A stretch of 43,957 bases of DNA, from assembly GCA_023443765.1 (NCBI GenBank), contig JAEZTA010000043.1, positions 1 through 43,957 of the forward strand, in the 5' to 3' direction. Positions 34,494 to 42,530 of the stretch are shown one piece after another (position 1 is the first letter of the stretch; the number at the start of each line of letters is the position of its first letter). Made by a program: the position numbers and the translations under genes. The notes under the pieces are model-generated. The model was not told where the DNA came from. It saw only the letters and a program-made list of their open reading frames with translations, and ran no database searches. Source of the DNA: Bacteroidota bacterium (GTDB lineage Bacteria > Bacteroidota > Bacteroidia > Bacteroidales > Rikenellaceae).

Positions 34494-35519
34494 GTGGGAG
34501 TATCGCTCAAAGACATAGCCTGCAAACTCAACCTCTCGAAGACGACCGTTTCGTGGGTCCTCTCGGGTCAGGGCGCAAAAAAAGGAATCAGCGCGGAGAC
34601 ACAGAACCGTGTATTCGCCTGCGCCCGTGAACTCGCTTACGAACCGAACCTGCTGGCCCGAAGCCTCAACACGGGCGTATCGAAAACCATCGGGCTGATC
34701 CTGCCCTCGATCTCCGACACCTTCTTCGCCCACATCGCCGACCGGATCGAATCGGAAGCCGAAAAAGAGGGCTATTCGCTGATGATCGCCGGCTCGGGTT
34801 CCGACACCGAACGCGAAGACGCCCTGATACGCTTATTCCGCTCGAAAAAGGTGGACGGCATCATTATCGCCCCGGCCAATGCCTCGGGGTGCGAAATCGA
34901 CCGCCTCATCGGGAGCGACTGTCCCGTTGTGCTGTTCGACCGCTGCCTTACCGAAACGGAAGCCAGTTGCGTCGTCATCGACAACGAAAGCAGCAGCCAT
35001 GCACTGGTCAGCCACCTGACCGCCCGGGGATTCCGTAAAATCGCCATCATCACGACCGTGCCCCACCTCCCGACCATGCAACAGCGGCACAAAGGCTACC
35101 TCCGGGCGCTGGCGGAAGCCGGTCTTCCGGCTGATCCCCGCCTCTACGGCGAAGTCGCCTATGCCGGTTACCAAAAGAACATCTGCGACACGCTCGACCA
35201 CATCCTTCAGACCATGCCCGGCACGGACGGATTTTTCTTCACCACGCACATCCTCGCCACCGAAGCCCTGCGCTACTTCCACGACCGCGGCATCGACATC
35301 AACGACGGCAGCCGGGGCCTTGCCTGCATGCACGAAGACCCGCTTTTCCGCCTCGCAGCGCCGCGGATGAACGTCGCCCGATTCCCCGTTGCGGAGATCA
35401 GCGCAAACGCCGTGCGCATCCTGCTGCGGCACATCCGCGAAAGCCAAACCCCGGTCTCCGGCGGCGCGGCTCCCGAAACGATCATACTCCCCTGCCACAT
35501 GGAGTTCAGAGACGAATAA
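34494..35519 (+). CDS. LacI-family transcriptional regulator
   Basis: 341 aa starting at a GTG (34494). This start places the HTH VSLKDIACKLNLSKTTVSWV directly at the N-terminus, as usual for the family. The hinge helix region contains NLLARSLNTGVSKTIGLILPS. The periplasmic-binding-like effector domain follows (PVVLFDRC, DGFFFTTHILATEALRYF). It has its own promoter behind the nagB terminator and converges on the B12-related lipoprotein genes. It may control the nag genes and/or the PUL. Effector and operator are unknown. Palindromes that could be LacI-type operators lie at the PUL divergent promoters. Confidence 0.9.
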   Translation: MGVSLKDIACKLNLSKTTVSWVLSGQGAKKGISAETQNRVFACARELAYEPNLLARSLNTGVSKTIGLILPSISDTFFAHIADRIESEAEKEGYSLMIAGSGSDTEREDALIRLFRSKKVDGIIIAPANASGCEIDRLIGSDCPVVLFDRCLTETEASCVVIDNESSSHALVSHLTARGFRKIAIITTVPHLPTMQQRHKGYLRALAEAGLPADPRLYGEVAYAGYQKNICDTLDHILQTMPGTDGFFFTTHILATEALRYFHDRGIDINDGSRGLACMHEDPLFRLAAPRMNVARFPVAEISANAVRILLRHIRESQTPVSGGAAPETIILPCHMEFRDE

Positions 35520-35543
35520 CGCCTACTTTTCTCCAAACACAAA

Positions 35544-35573
35544 CTACCCCGCAAGGAAAGCCTTGCAGGGTAG
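35544..35573 (-). terminator. Terminator between the lacI-type gene and the BtuG-like gene
   Basis: 13-bp inverted repeat (35544-35556 with 35561-35573) and a 4-nt loop. One position is C-A on the plus-strand RNA but a U-G wobble on the minus-strand RNA. The hairpin is therefore fully paired for the leftward BtuG-like transcript and may serve both convergent genes. Confidence 0.8.
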
Positions 35574-35606
35574 TATTCGATCTCCGAATGCACCGGAAAC
35601 TCCGGC

Positions 35607-36686
35607 TTAGCGGAAAACTGCCATCGAGGGAAACCAGTATTCAGCGTCCGTATAAGGGAACGTTTTTTTCAGTTCCCCCGATGCGCCATCCACTACGTAA
35701 ATCATCACATGACTCCCCCAGTCGTTGGTATAGAACAAATAGAGATCATCGGTTTTAGGATCGACATTCAGCCCCGAAGCATATACGGAGTATTTTTGAT
35801 CATCCACGACCGGCGCTGAAAAAAGTTTCGACGCGGTACCCGAAGCAATCGTAAATTTATACACGTCGTATCCGTAAGAGGTACCCTCGACAAAATAGAG
35901 CGCATCCCCTTTCTTCGATGCGTGCAAACCCGATGGCGTATAAGCCCATTGGTTGTAATAAACTGAAATGCCATCCGGCAATGCGAACTCGTCCGCAGTC
36001 AGCGTCGTCGGATCTATCTTCACAAGTTTATCCTTATTAGCTGCCCACAGCATGCCGCCAGCCTCGGCAAAGCCCGTCGTAACGGCGGAAAAGTCCTTCA
36101 CAAATTCGAGAGTCGAAGCCTTATAGACCTTCACGACATAATCTTCATTGGCCGAAGTAGTCATGAAAATATAGCCGTCCTTCACAGCGACATCGCCCCA
36201 CAGGGAACGCCCCTCATAAAAAGCCTGTTCCAACTGAATCGGATTGAGCGATACCGAATACGCACCATCGGAAGTCGTCAGCACGCCATGTCCGTCGTCA
36301 ATCAACGCAAATCCGTAAGCTTGTCCGGATAGCGCGTCCTCGGGCAGGGCCGACTTTTTCACAAAATCCGCAAGACCCACCTCTACAAGGCGGGGTGTTT
36401 CCTTCGACACAATATACATATTATCGGTACTACACACCGCTACTGTACCGGTATTGCCTAGCTTCTCATCGGGATTATTCGCCTGAAAAATATTGAGCGA
36501 CCACTGGCCGGAAGCTATATCGTAATAGTTTACCGACGCCGAAGTACGTCCGTAAGATCCTTCGTTCAATACATAAAAGCCTCCCTGGTATTTATCGGGA
36601 ACAGGCGCGGGCGTCGGCGTACCGTCATCGTCCGAGCAAGCCGCGAAGATGGCGGCGATAGCCAATAAGCTGAAAAACTTTTTCAT
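35607..36686 (-). CDS. btuG: BtuG-like B12-binding surface lipoprotein (beta-propeller)
   Basis: 359 aa. Lipobox ends AAC with Cys17, followed by SDDDG (surface-export signal). The rest is a repeat-rich propeller of the DUF5074/YncE-like type: FYVLNEGSYGRTSASVNYYD at the start, repeated blade strands such as GYIFMTTSANEDYVVKVYK, and a C-terminal EYWFPSMAVFR closing blade. BtuG proteins sit on BtuB at the cell surface and capture cobalamin with very high affinity. The gene is 27 nt downstream of the DUF4465 gene and under the same cobalamin riboswitch, which supports the call. The family is large, so some members bind other ligands. Confidence 0.78.
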   Translation of the reverse strand: MKKFFSLLAIAAIFAACSDDDGTPTPAPVPDKYQGGFYVLNEGSYGRTSASVNYYDIASGQWSLNIFQANNPDEKLGNTGTVAVCSTDNMYIVSKETPRLVEVGLADFVKKSALPEDALSGQAYGFALIDDGHGVLTTSDGAYSVSLNPIQLEQAFYEGRSLWGDVAVKDGYIFMTTSANEDYVVKVYKASTLEFVKDFSAVTTGFAEAGGMLWAANKDKLVKIDPTTLTADEFALPDGISVYYNQWAYTPSGLHASKKGDALYFVEGTSYGYDVYKFTIASGTASKLFSAPVVDDQKYSVYASGLNVDPKTDDLYLFYTNDWGSHVMIYVVDGASGELKKTFPYTDAEYWFPSMAVFR

Positions 36687-36713
36687 TTCATTGATTATTT
36701 AAATTACGCTTAA

Positions 36714-37832
36714 TTAATTCGCTTCCTTCACCAAGGCTATTTCATCGAGACAGAAATAAACCGGATCGAAATCCTTGACAGGATTGAGCCCCTCAGGTTT
36801 GAAAACAAGTTGATCCACTTTACCCAGCGACGAAAGATCCACCTTCACCCAGCCGCTCACGGGCACACTGTTGGCAACCATTTCGACACTCACGCTTCCG
36901 ACCTCCTCGCCCGCAAGCGAACCGATGATCTGGAATCCACAGGTCCGGTCGGTCGGAGCCGCCGAATCGTACTTATAATAAGTGCCTACCATCGTCGCAG
37001 CAGCCATGTAGAGATGATCAACCTGCCGCGGGGTTGTAGCGAAATCAATGACAGGGTCGCTGTACTGACCGCCCATCATGCCGTTACAGTAGGCGATGGC
37101 AAACGTCGGAGTCGAATTCGCGCCCGTCGTCGTATAGGCTGCAAACTGGTTTTTGTAATCGAACGAAGTCGCCGTCGGGTTGCAGATGCGCGAAAGCGCA
37201 AAGCCGCCCCAGGTATCCATCTGCGAGCCGAATGCCTTGCAATCGCAGTAATAAGAACCGAACCACACGTTATCATCCGAGGTGGAGAAGAGCGGCGCAT
37301 CGAAGGTCAGCCCCATCACACCGTCAGGGTCGCCATACTCGGCCGCAAAGGGCTGCGCCCAAAAGGCCGGGGAATGCTTTCCTGCAGCCATACCGCCGAC
37401 TACCTCGATCTCGCCCAGAGCGACGGGCGTACCGTCCAGCGCCTTCATTCCCTCGGCATCCTCGAACGAGATCACCTCAAATTCCAATTCGGGTTCGGAT
37501 TCACTCACATGCACGGTACAGGTTGCCGACACCGAACCACATGTCGCCGAGATTTTGGCGGTTCCGGCAGCCACAGCTGTCACAAGGCCCGATTCGGACA
37601 CCGTCGCGAACTCCTCGGCATCCGAAGACCACACCACATCGTCCGAGGTATTCGCCGGTGCCGGCGTTGCGGTGAGTTGCAGGGTTTCGCCGACAGCAAG
37701 TTCTTTTTCCGTACAATCAAGCACAACCGCAGTCGCAGAAACCCGGGAATCGTCGTTATCGTCCGAGCATCCTACGAAAGCCAGTGCGGCCAATAGAACA
37801 AGGAGGGGGGGGGTAATGCGAAATTTTTTCAT
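36714..37832 (-). CDS. btuH: BtuH-like B12-binding lipoprotein (BIG2 + DUF4465)
   Basis: 372 aa. Lipobox ends VGC with Cys22, followed by SDDNDD. Residues about 33-110 are a bacterial Ig-like (BIG2) domain (VVLDCTEKELAVGETLQLTA ... GLVTAVAAGTAKISATC). Residues about 118-370 are a DUF4465 domain, with FEDAEG at its start, WGGFALSRICN in the middle and PVYFCLDEIALV at the end. DUF4465 proteins in Bacteroides B12 loci (BtuH) bind cobalamin at the cell surface. It is the first gene after a cobalamin riboswitch on the same strand, which strongly supports a B12 role. The signal-peptide coding region contains a run of nine C residues. Confidence 0.8.
   Translation of the reverse strand: MKKFRITPPLLVLLAALAFVGCSDDNDDSRVSATAVVLDCTEKELAVGETLQLTATPAPANTSDDVVWSSDAEEFATVSESGLVTAVAAGTAKISATCGSVSATCTVHVSESEPELEFEVISFEDAEGMKALDGTPVALGEIEVVGGMAAGKHSPAFWAQPFAAEYGDPDGVMGLTFDAPLFSTSDDNVWFGSYYCDCKAFGSQMDTWGGFALSRICNPTATSFDYKNQFAAYTTTGANSTPTFAIAYCNGMMGGQYSDPVIDFATTPRQVDHLYMAAATMVGTYYKYDSAAPTDRTCGFQIIGSLAGEEVGSVSVEMVANSVPVSGWVKVDLSSLGKVDQLVFKPEGLNPVKDFDPVYFCLDEIALVKEAN
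37805..37813 (-). repeat. C9 homopolymer in the BtuH-like signal peptide
   Basis: Nine consecutive G on the plus strand (C on the coding strand) encode part of ITPPLL in the signal peptide, 20-28 nt into the gene. Tracts of this length can slip during replication, and a length change would shift the frame before the lipobox. Confidence 0.6.
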
Positions 37833-37976
37833 CGTTCTTTGAGTTTTGATATGTTTGTAAAATAAAAAATCCGGTCCCGGAACCTCCCGAAATCGAATCT
37901 TTTTCTACGTCCATAACCGCATTCCACCAGTGAAATACCAAGACTTGCGACGCTCCGTTCTCCGCAGATGCATCCG

Positions 37977-38003
37977 AAAAAAAAGATTCTTCCCCTCAGG
38001 AAG
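37977..38003 (-). terminator. Terminator hairpin in the cobalamin riboswitch expression platform
   Basis: On the minus strand CTTCC (38003-37999) pairs with GGAAG (37993-37989) around a TGAGG loop, and eight T residues follow 4 nt later (37984-37977). It lies directly after the aptamer and before the BtuH-like gene, so B12 binding may promote termination here. Confidence 0.65.
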
Positions 38004-38004
38004 T

Positions 38005-38185
38005 CACAAGGCAGGTCTTCTGGCTCGTTCCTGCCGCAACGCCTTCCCGGTCCTGCGACCAGTGGCTTAAAGTGTGTTGCGGCAACTTTCGGAACTTACA
38101 GCAGCGGGAACTGCTGCCGATTTTCACGGCATTCCCATTTAATCACACGGGGCCTTGCCCGGCCCTTTGTGAACCATTGCGGTGC
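38005..38185 (-). ncRNA. Cobalamin (B12) riboswitch
   Basis: Read leftward, the conserved elements appear in order: GGTTCACAAAGG, then GGGAATGCCGTGAAAATCGG, CAGTTCCCGCTGCTGTAAG (the B12-box core), GCCACTGG, GGGAAGGCG, and finally GCCAGAAGACCTGCC. This is the full cobalamin aptamer. It lies upstream of the BtuH-like and BtuG-like genes and is followed by a terminator-like hairpin, so those genes should be repressed when B12 is plentiful. Confidence 0.97.
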
Positions 38186-38192
38186 AAATTTA
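38185..38192 (-). promoter_or_regulatory. -7 box of the riboswitch operon promoter
   Basis: TAAATTTG on the minus strand matches TAnnTTTG immediately upstream of the aptamer. No good -33 TTTG was seen at 19-21 nt. It lies back to back with the fabD promoter. Confidence 0.45.
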
Positions 38193-38205
38193 GGAAATTA
38201 ATTTA

Positions 38206-38213
38206 TATCTTTG
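38206..38213 (+). promoter_or_regulatory. -7 box of the fabD promoter
   Basis: TATCTTTG matches TAnnTTTG. The predicted start near 38219 is about 24 nt before the fabD ATG. The -33 element is poor. Confidence 0.5.
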
Positions 38214-38242
38214 CCACCGCAAACATATAATTCGTGAAAATT

Positions 38243-39124
38243 ATGAAGCACGCATACGTATTCCCGGGCCAGGGTGCCCAGGCTGTCGGAATGGGCAAAG
38301 ACCTCTACGACAACGTTCCCGCAGCGAAGGAACTCTTTGAGAAAGCCAACGAAATCCTCGGCTTCCGCATCACCGACATCATGTTCGCCGGTACGGACGA
38401 GGAGCTCAAGCAGACCAAAGTGACCCAGCCCGCCGTATTCCTCCACTCGGTCATCATGGCCAAGGCACTGGGTGTGAAGCCCGACGCAGCAGCCGGACAC
38501 TCGCTCGGCGAATTCTCGGCGCTCGTAGTCGCCGGAGCCCTCTCGTTCGAGGACGGCCTGAAGCTCGTTTCGAAGCGTGCAATGGCCATGCAGGCAGCCT
38601 GCGAAGCCCAGCCGGGCACGATGGCCGCCATTCTCGGCCTTGAGGACAGCGTAGTCGAGGAGATTTGCGCATCGACCGACGGAATCGTCGTAGCCGCCAA
38701 CTACAACTGCCCGGGCCAGCTGGTCATTTCGGGAGCCGTGGAGGCCGTAGACGCCGCTTGCGAGAAAGCCAAGGCCGCCGGAGCGCGCCGCGCACTGCGC
38801 CTGCCCGTAGGCGGTGCATTCCATTCGCCGCTGATGGAGCCTGCCAGACAGGAACTCGAAAAAGCAATCGCCGAGGCTCCGTTCCAGACGCCCGCATGCC
38901 CGATCTACCAGAACGTAGACGCCAAACCGTATACCGATCCCGCAGCCATCAAGGCTAACCTGATCGCCCAGCTGACGGCTCCCGTACGCTGGACCTATAT
39001 CGTAAAGAACATGCTGGCCGACGGTGTGACGGAGTTCACCGAGCTCGGTCCGGGCAATGTGCTCCAGGGTCTGATCCGTAAGGTAAACGCCGACGCGGTT
39101 GTGGAATCGAAATCGACTTTATAA
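38243..39124 (+). CDS. fabD: Malonyl-CoA:ACP transacylase
   Basis: 293 aa starting at the ATG at 38243 (a GTG 9 nt upstream is less likely). It loads malonyl groups onto acyl carrier protein for fatty-acid synthesis. The N-terminal FPGQGAQAVGMGKDLYD, the nucleophile Ser87 in GHSLGEFSAL, and the catalytic His194 in GGAFHSPLM are all present, with the C-terminal ELGPGNVLQGLIRK. Length is normal. It is transcribed alone between the divergent riboswitch operon and a strong terminator. Confidence 0.97.
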   Translation: MKHAYVFPGQGAQAVGMGKDLYDNVPAAKELFEKANEILGFRITDIMFAGTDEELKQTKVTQPAVFLHSVIMAKALGVKPDAAAGHSLGEFSALVVAGALSFEDGLKLVSKRAMAMQAACEAQPGTMAAILGLEDSVVEEICASTDGIVVAANYNCPGQLVISGAVEAVDAACEKAKAAGARRALRLPVGGAFHSPLMEPARQELEKAIAEAPFQTPACPIYQNVDAKPYTDPAAIKANLIAQLTAPVRWTYIVKNMLADGVTEFTELGPGNVLQGLIRKVNADAVVESKSTL

Positions 39125-39141
39125 AACAAAAAGTCGCGCTT

Positions 39142-39179
39142 AAAAATTAACGCTCTGGTTTTCAGGGCGTTAATTTTTT
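39142..39179 (+). terminator. Terminator after fabD
   Basis: A stem of about 16 bp (AAAATTAACGCTCTG with CAGGGCGTTAATTTT, one U-G wobble), GTTTT loop, ending in six T residues. Confidence 0.93.
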
Positions 39180-39200
39180 ATATCTCATTTTAAAGCAAAA

Positions 39201-39239
39201 TTTATTAAATTTTATTAAAAACTTGTTGCATTTATTAAA
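39201..39239. promoter_or_regulatory. Three helically phased TTTATTAAA repeats (operator candidate)
   Basis: TTTATTAAA occurs at 39201, 39211 and 39231, spacings of exactly 10 and 20 bp, so all three face the same side of the helix. They overlap and flank the -33 element of the ROK-regulator promoter. Autoregulation by the ROK protein is one possibility. The region is very AT-rich, so chance is not excluded. Confidence 0.45.
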
Positions 39240-39256
39240 GATACTTATTATATTTG
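39225..39256 (+). promoter_or_regulatory. Promoter of the ROK regulator
   Basis: GTTG (39225-39228), 20 nt, then TATATTTG (39249-39256). The start near 39262 lies downstream of the first in-frame ATG (39223), which supports translation from the ATG at 39286. Confidence 0.65.
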
Positions 39257-39285
39257 CAGAGTTAGTTAAAAATGAGACTGGAAGG

Positions 39286-40515
39286 ATGACATCACTTACC
39301 GAGTTTTTCAACAAACACGAAGACGACGCCCTGAAGGGCATTACGCACAAGAACAGCATTATCAAGCGCAACATCATTGCGCACATGGCCGTCAACGGCG
39401 AATGCACGCTCTCGGAGCTTACAAAGGAGCTTCACATCAGTGTTCCGACGATCACCAAACTGGTCCAGGAGCTGGTCGACGAGAACATCGTGACCGATCT
39501 GGGTAAAGTGGAGACCCCGGGCGGACGACGTCCCAACATCTTCGGCCTGGCAAACTCGGCGATCTATTTCGCCGGGGTGAACGTCGGTCGTGACAACATG
39601 CGGTTCATGATCACCGACCTGCAGAACAACATCATCAAGGAGGAGAACGATTTTACGTTCGAACTTCTGGATCGTCCGCAGTGTTTCGAGCGGATCTGCT
39701 CGGGGATCGAGAACTTCATCGACACGTGCGGCATCGACCGGGGCAAAATCCTCGGTTTGGGCGTCTGCATGTCGGGGCGCGTGAATCCCGAAACGGGCCG
39801 TAGCTACAAGTACTTCACATCGAGCGAACAATCGCTGCGTGACGTACTCGAAGAGCGTGTCGGCATCCGCGTACTGCTCGAAAACGACACCCGTGCCCGT
39901 TGCTATGCCGAGTACACCTGCGGCAAGTCCAAGGACGAGAGCAACGTGTTGTACCTCCACATGGGCCGCGGCGTCGCCATCGGCATCGTGGTCGACGGAC
40001 AACTTTACTACGGCAAGAGCGGTTTTGCAGGTGAATTCGGCCACATCCCCTTCTTCGACAACGAGATCATCTGCTCGTGCGGCAAAAAAGGCTGCCTCGA
40101 AACCGAGGTTTCGGGTATCGCCATCGAGGACAAGATGTGCCACCTGATCCAGAAAGGCGTGAACACCATCCTCAAGGAGAAATACGACCAGCAGAAAACC
40201 ATCCATATCGACGACATCATCGCGGCGGCCAAAAACGACGACAACCTTTCGATCGAACTGATCGAGGAGGCCGGCGAGAAGGTCGGCAAGGCAGTGGCAT
40301 TCCTGATCAACACGTTCAACCCCGAGACGGTCATCGTGGGCGGTAACCTCGCAGCGGCAGGCGACTACATCATGCTGCCCCTGAAATCGGCCACCAACAA
40401 ATATTCGCTCAACCTGGTGTACAAAGACACCAAGTTCCGCGTATCGAAGATGGCCGAGAATGCCAACGCCTGGGGCGTGGCGATGCTTATCCGGAACAAG
40501 ATTATCGGACTCTGA
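39286..40515 (+). CDS. ROK-family transcriptional regulator (NagC/XylR type)
   Basis: 409 aa from the ATG at 39286. The N-terminal winged HTH is visible at residues about 25-85 (IIAHMAVNGECTLSELTKEL, ISVPTITKLVQELVDENIV). The ROK domain follows with the zinc motif CSCGKKGCLE (Cys263, Cys265, Cys270). The ATP motif DxGxT of ROK kinases is replaced (FAGVNVGRDNMRFMI), as is usual for ROK repressors. The sequence thus fits a sugar-responsive regulator rather than a kinase. It overlaps the GNAT gene by one base (TGATG). Phased repeats upstream suggest autoregulation. Neighbouring galK and the nag genes make a hexose or amino-sugar effector plausible. Confidence 0.9.
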   Translation: MTSLTEFFNKHEDDALKGITHKNSIIKRNIIAHMAVNGECTLSELTKELHISVPTITKLVQELVDENIVTDLGKVETPGGRRPNIFGLANSAIYFAGVNVGRDNMRFMITDLQNNIIKEENDFTFELLDRPQCFERICSGIENFIDTCGIDRGKILGLGVCMSGRVNPETGRSYKYFTSSEQSLRDVLEERVGIRVLLENDTRARCYAEYTCGKSKDESNVLYLHMGRGVAIGIVVDGQLYYGKSGFAGEFGHIPFFDNEIICSCGKKGCLETEVSGIAIEDKMCHLIQKGVNTILKEKYDQQKTIHIDDIIAAAKNDDNLSIELIEEAGEKVGKAVAFLINTFNPETVIVGGNLAAAGDYIMLPLKSATNKYSLNLVYKDTKFRVSKMAENANAWGVAMLIRNKIIGL

Positions 40516-41078
40516 TGGTCAGCCTCGAAGGGAAGACCATTCGGCTGCGCGCCGTCGAGCCGGGCGATCTCCAACTCATGTATGAGTGGGAGAACGACCC
40601 GGATATCTGGAGCGTCAGCGGTACGACATCGCCCTTCTCGCAACATGCGCTTGAAAAGTTCATCGAGAACCAACAATTCGGCATCCACGAAACGCACCAG
40701 TTGCGGCTGATCATCGAGACCCTGCTGTCGCACAAACCCGTCGGCATGCTCGACCTCTACGACTACGACCTGCTCAACGGCCGCGCAGGGGTCGGCATTC
40801 TGATCCATCCCTACGAAGAGCGAGGCCGGGGCTACGCCACCGACGCACTCGAAACGCTCTACGATTACGCCCGCAAGACCCTGCGCCTGCATCAGTTGTG
40901 GTGCGAAATCGGCGCAGACAACGAAGCGAGCCTCGCGCTCTTCCGCCGTGCGGGGTTCACCCAGACGGGCATCAAGCGCCAATGGGAGAACAAAGGCTAC
41001 AAATTCCTCGACATCATCTTCATGCAGAAGATCCTCGGCGGAGGGCTCTACGGCTGCGAAGTCAACTACGAATTGTAG
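40515..41078 (+). CDS. GNAT-family N-acetyltransferase
   Basis: 187 aa. The GNAT fold of the RimJ/RimL/SpeG type is recognised from IRLRAVEPGDLQLMYEWEND at the N-terminus, the acetyl-CoA-binding loop HPYEERGRGYATDAL, and the C-terminal NEASLALFRRAGFTQTGIKRQ. Its ATG overlaps the stop codon of the ROK regulator (TGATG), so translation is likely coupled. The substrate (a protein N-terminus, polyamine or small molecule) cannot be told from the sequence. Confidence 0.88.
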   Translation: MVSLEGKTIRLRAVEPGDLQLMYEWENDPDIWSVSGTTSPFSQHALEKFIENQQFGIHETHQLRLIIETLLSHKPVGMLDLYDYDLLNGRAGVGILIHPYEERGRGYATDALETLYDYARKTLRLHQLWCEIGADNEASLALFRRAGFTQTGIKRQWENKGYKFLDIIFMQKILGGGLYGCEVNYEL

Positions 41079-41120
41079 CCGGAAGAGGCCGCAGAATCGC
41101 AGGAAGCCATTCTTTACAAA

Positions 41121-41159
41121 AATGAATAAGCCCGGAGCAAAACTCCGGGCTTATTCATT
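41121..41159. terminator. Bidirectional terminator between the GNAT gene and galK
   Basis: A perfect 17-bp stem (41121-41137 with 41143-41159), GC-rich core CCCGGAG/CTCCGGG and AT-rich base, CAAAA loop. It lies between convergent genes. There is no long T-run. Confidence 0.85.
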
Positions 41160-41173
41160 CCGACAATCGACTG

Positions 41174-42301
41174 TTACAGCCGTCGCGAGCCGTCGGAGAT
41201 CACCACGTCGTAGACCTTCGGTTCGTGGCCATACTTCGCATTGAACTTCTCCTTCGCCGTGGCGATGAACTTATCATAGAGGGAATCCTTCACCAGGTTG
41301 ATCGTGCAGCCGCCGAAGCCGCCGCCCATGATGCGCGAACCCGTCACGCCGCACTCCTCGGCAACCGTAGCCAGGAAGTCCAGCTCCTCGCACGATACTT
41401 CGTAGTCCTTCGACATGCCCCAGTGGGTTTCGTACATACGCTTGCCGACCGTCTCGTAGTCGCCCTTTTCGAGCGCCTCGCACACGTCGAGCACACGCTT
41501 CTCCTCGCCGATCACATAGCGCGCGCGCTTGTAATCCTCCTCCGAAATCTGGCCCTTGATCGCATCCAGCTGCTCCATCGTGGCGCCGCGCAGGAACTCC
41601 TGGCCCAGCACTTTCGCAACACGCTCGCACGAAGCGCGGCGGTCGTTGTACGGCGAACCTACCAGTTCGTGCTTCACGCGCGAATCCAGCAGAACCAATT
41701 TATAACCCTTCGGATCGAACGGGAAATAAGCATATTCCAGCGAACGGCAGTCCAGACGGATCAGGTTGCCCTTCTTGCCGAAGACCGAAGCGAACTGGTC
41801 CATGATGCCGCAGTTCACACCGCAATAGTTGTGCTCGGTCGACTGACCGATCTTGGCGAGTTCGAATTTGTCGATGCCGCAGCTATATAGGTCGTTGAGT
41901 GCAAAAGCGTAGGTCGACTCCAGCGCTGCGGACGACGACATGCCCGCGCCCAGCGGAACGTCGCCTGCAAACACCGTGTCGAAACCGCCGATCTTGCCGC
42001 CGCGCTTCTGCACCTCGCGGCACACGCCGAAGATATAGCGGGCCCAGCTCTCGGCCGGTTTGTCCGCCTCGTTCAGCCCGAATTCCGAGCTTTCGCCCAG
42101 GTCAAGCGCATAGGCGCGAACCTTGTCCGTGCCGTTGAGTTTGATCGCAGCGACGATGCCTTTGTCGACAGCGCCCGGGAAAACGAAGCCCCCGTTGTAG
42201 TCCGTATGTTCGCCGATGAGGTTGATGCGGCCCGGGGACGCGAACAGAATAGCGCCTTCACCGTAAAGTTCCGAAAATTTCTTGCTGACTTTTTCTTTCA
42301 T
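41174..42301 (-). CDS. galK: Galactokinase
   Basis: 375 aa GHMP kinase phosphorylating galactose at C1 (Leloir pathway). The galactokinase signature GRINLIGEHTDYNGG is at residues 24-38, the ATP loop VPLGAGMSSSAALESTYA lies near residue 125, and the C-terminal motif GGGFGGCTINLV is present. Length is typical. It stands alone, with a hairpin terminator downstream and a regulator gene of the ROK type beyond it. Galactosamine kinases share the fold, but the signature is the classical galactokinase one. Confidence 0.96.
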   Translation of the reverse strand: MKEKVSKKFSELYGEGAILFASPGRINLIGEHTDYNGGFVFPGAVDKGIVAAIKLNGTDKVRAYALDLGESSEFGLNEADKPAESWARYIFGVCREVQKRGGKIGGFDTVFAGDVPLGAGMSSSAALESTYAFALNDLYSCGIDKFELAKIGQSTEHNYCGVNCGIMDQFASVFGKKGNLIRLDCRSLEYAYFPFDPKGYKLVLLDSRVKHELVGSPYNDRRASCERVAKVLGQEFLRGATMEQLDAIKGQISEEDYKRARYVIGEEKRVLDVCEALEKGDYETVGKRMYETHWGMSKDYEVSCEELDFLATVAEECGVTGSRIMGGGFGGCTINLVKDSLYDKFIATAKEKFNAKYGHEPKVYDVVISDGSRRL

Positions 42302-42455
42302 TATCGAGAGGTTTTAAGTTATGATTAGCTGATAAATCATACGAAGATAGAAAAAAATCCGCTTATCGCCACATTTTCCGCCCGAAAATTGCGCATCCGA
42401 AACCAATAAACACCATATCAATCCAATGAAAGTAACAGTTTCGATCTCCTTTCGA

Positions 42456-42486
42456 CTTGTAAAACCGGAAATGTTTACTAACTTTG
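42456..42486 (+). promoter_or_regulatory. Promoter of the glycerophosphodiesterase-family gene
   Basis: CTTG (42456-42459), 19 nt, then TAACTTTG (42479-42486). The start near 42492 is downstream of the first in-frame ATG (42426) and supports the start at 42531. Confidence 0.6.
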
Positions 42487-42530
42487 TAATGCTTTCGTTT
42501 CATAAGCTACCAACTAACATTTCAAACGAT

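Noticed and set aside
39223..39285. N-terminal extension of the ROK regulator from the ATG at 39223
   Set aside because: The predicted promoter -7 box lies at 39249-39256, so this start would be upstream of the transcript.
42302..42420. galK promoter candidate near 42340 (TATCTTCG on the minus strand)
   Set aside because: The -7 box has a mismatch at a key base and no convincing -33 element was seen.
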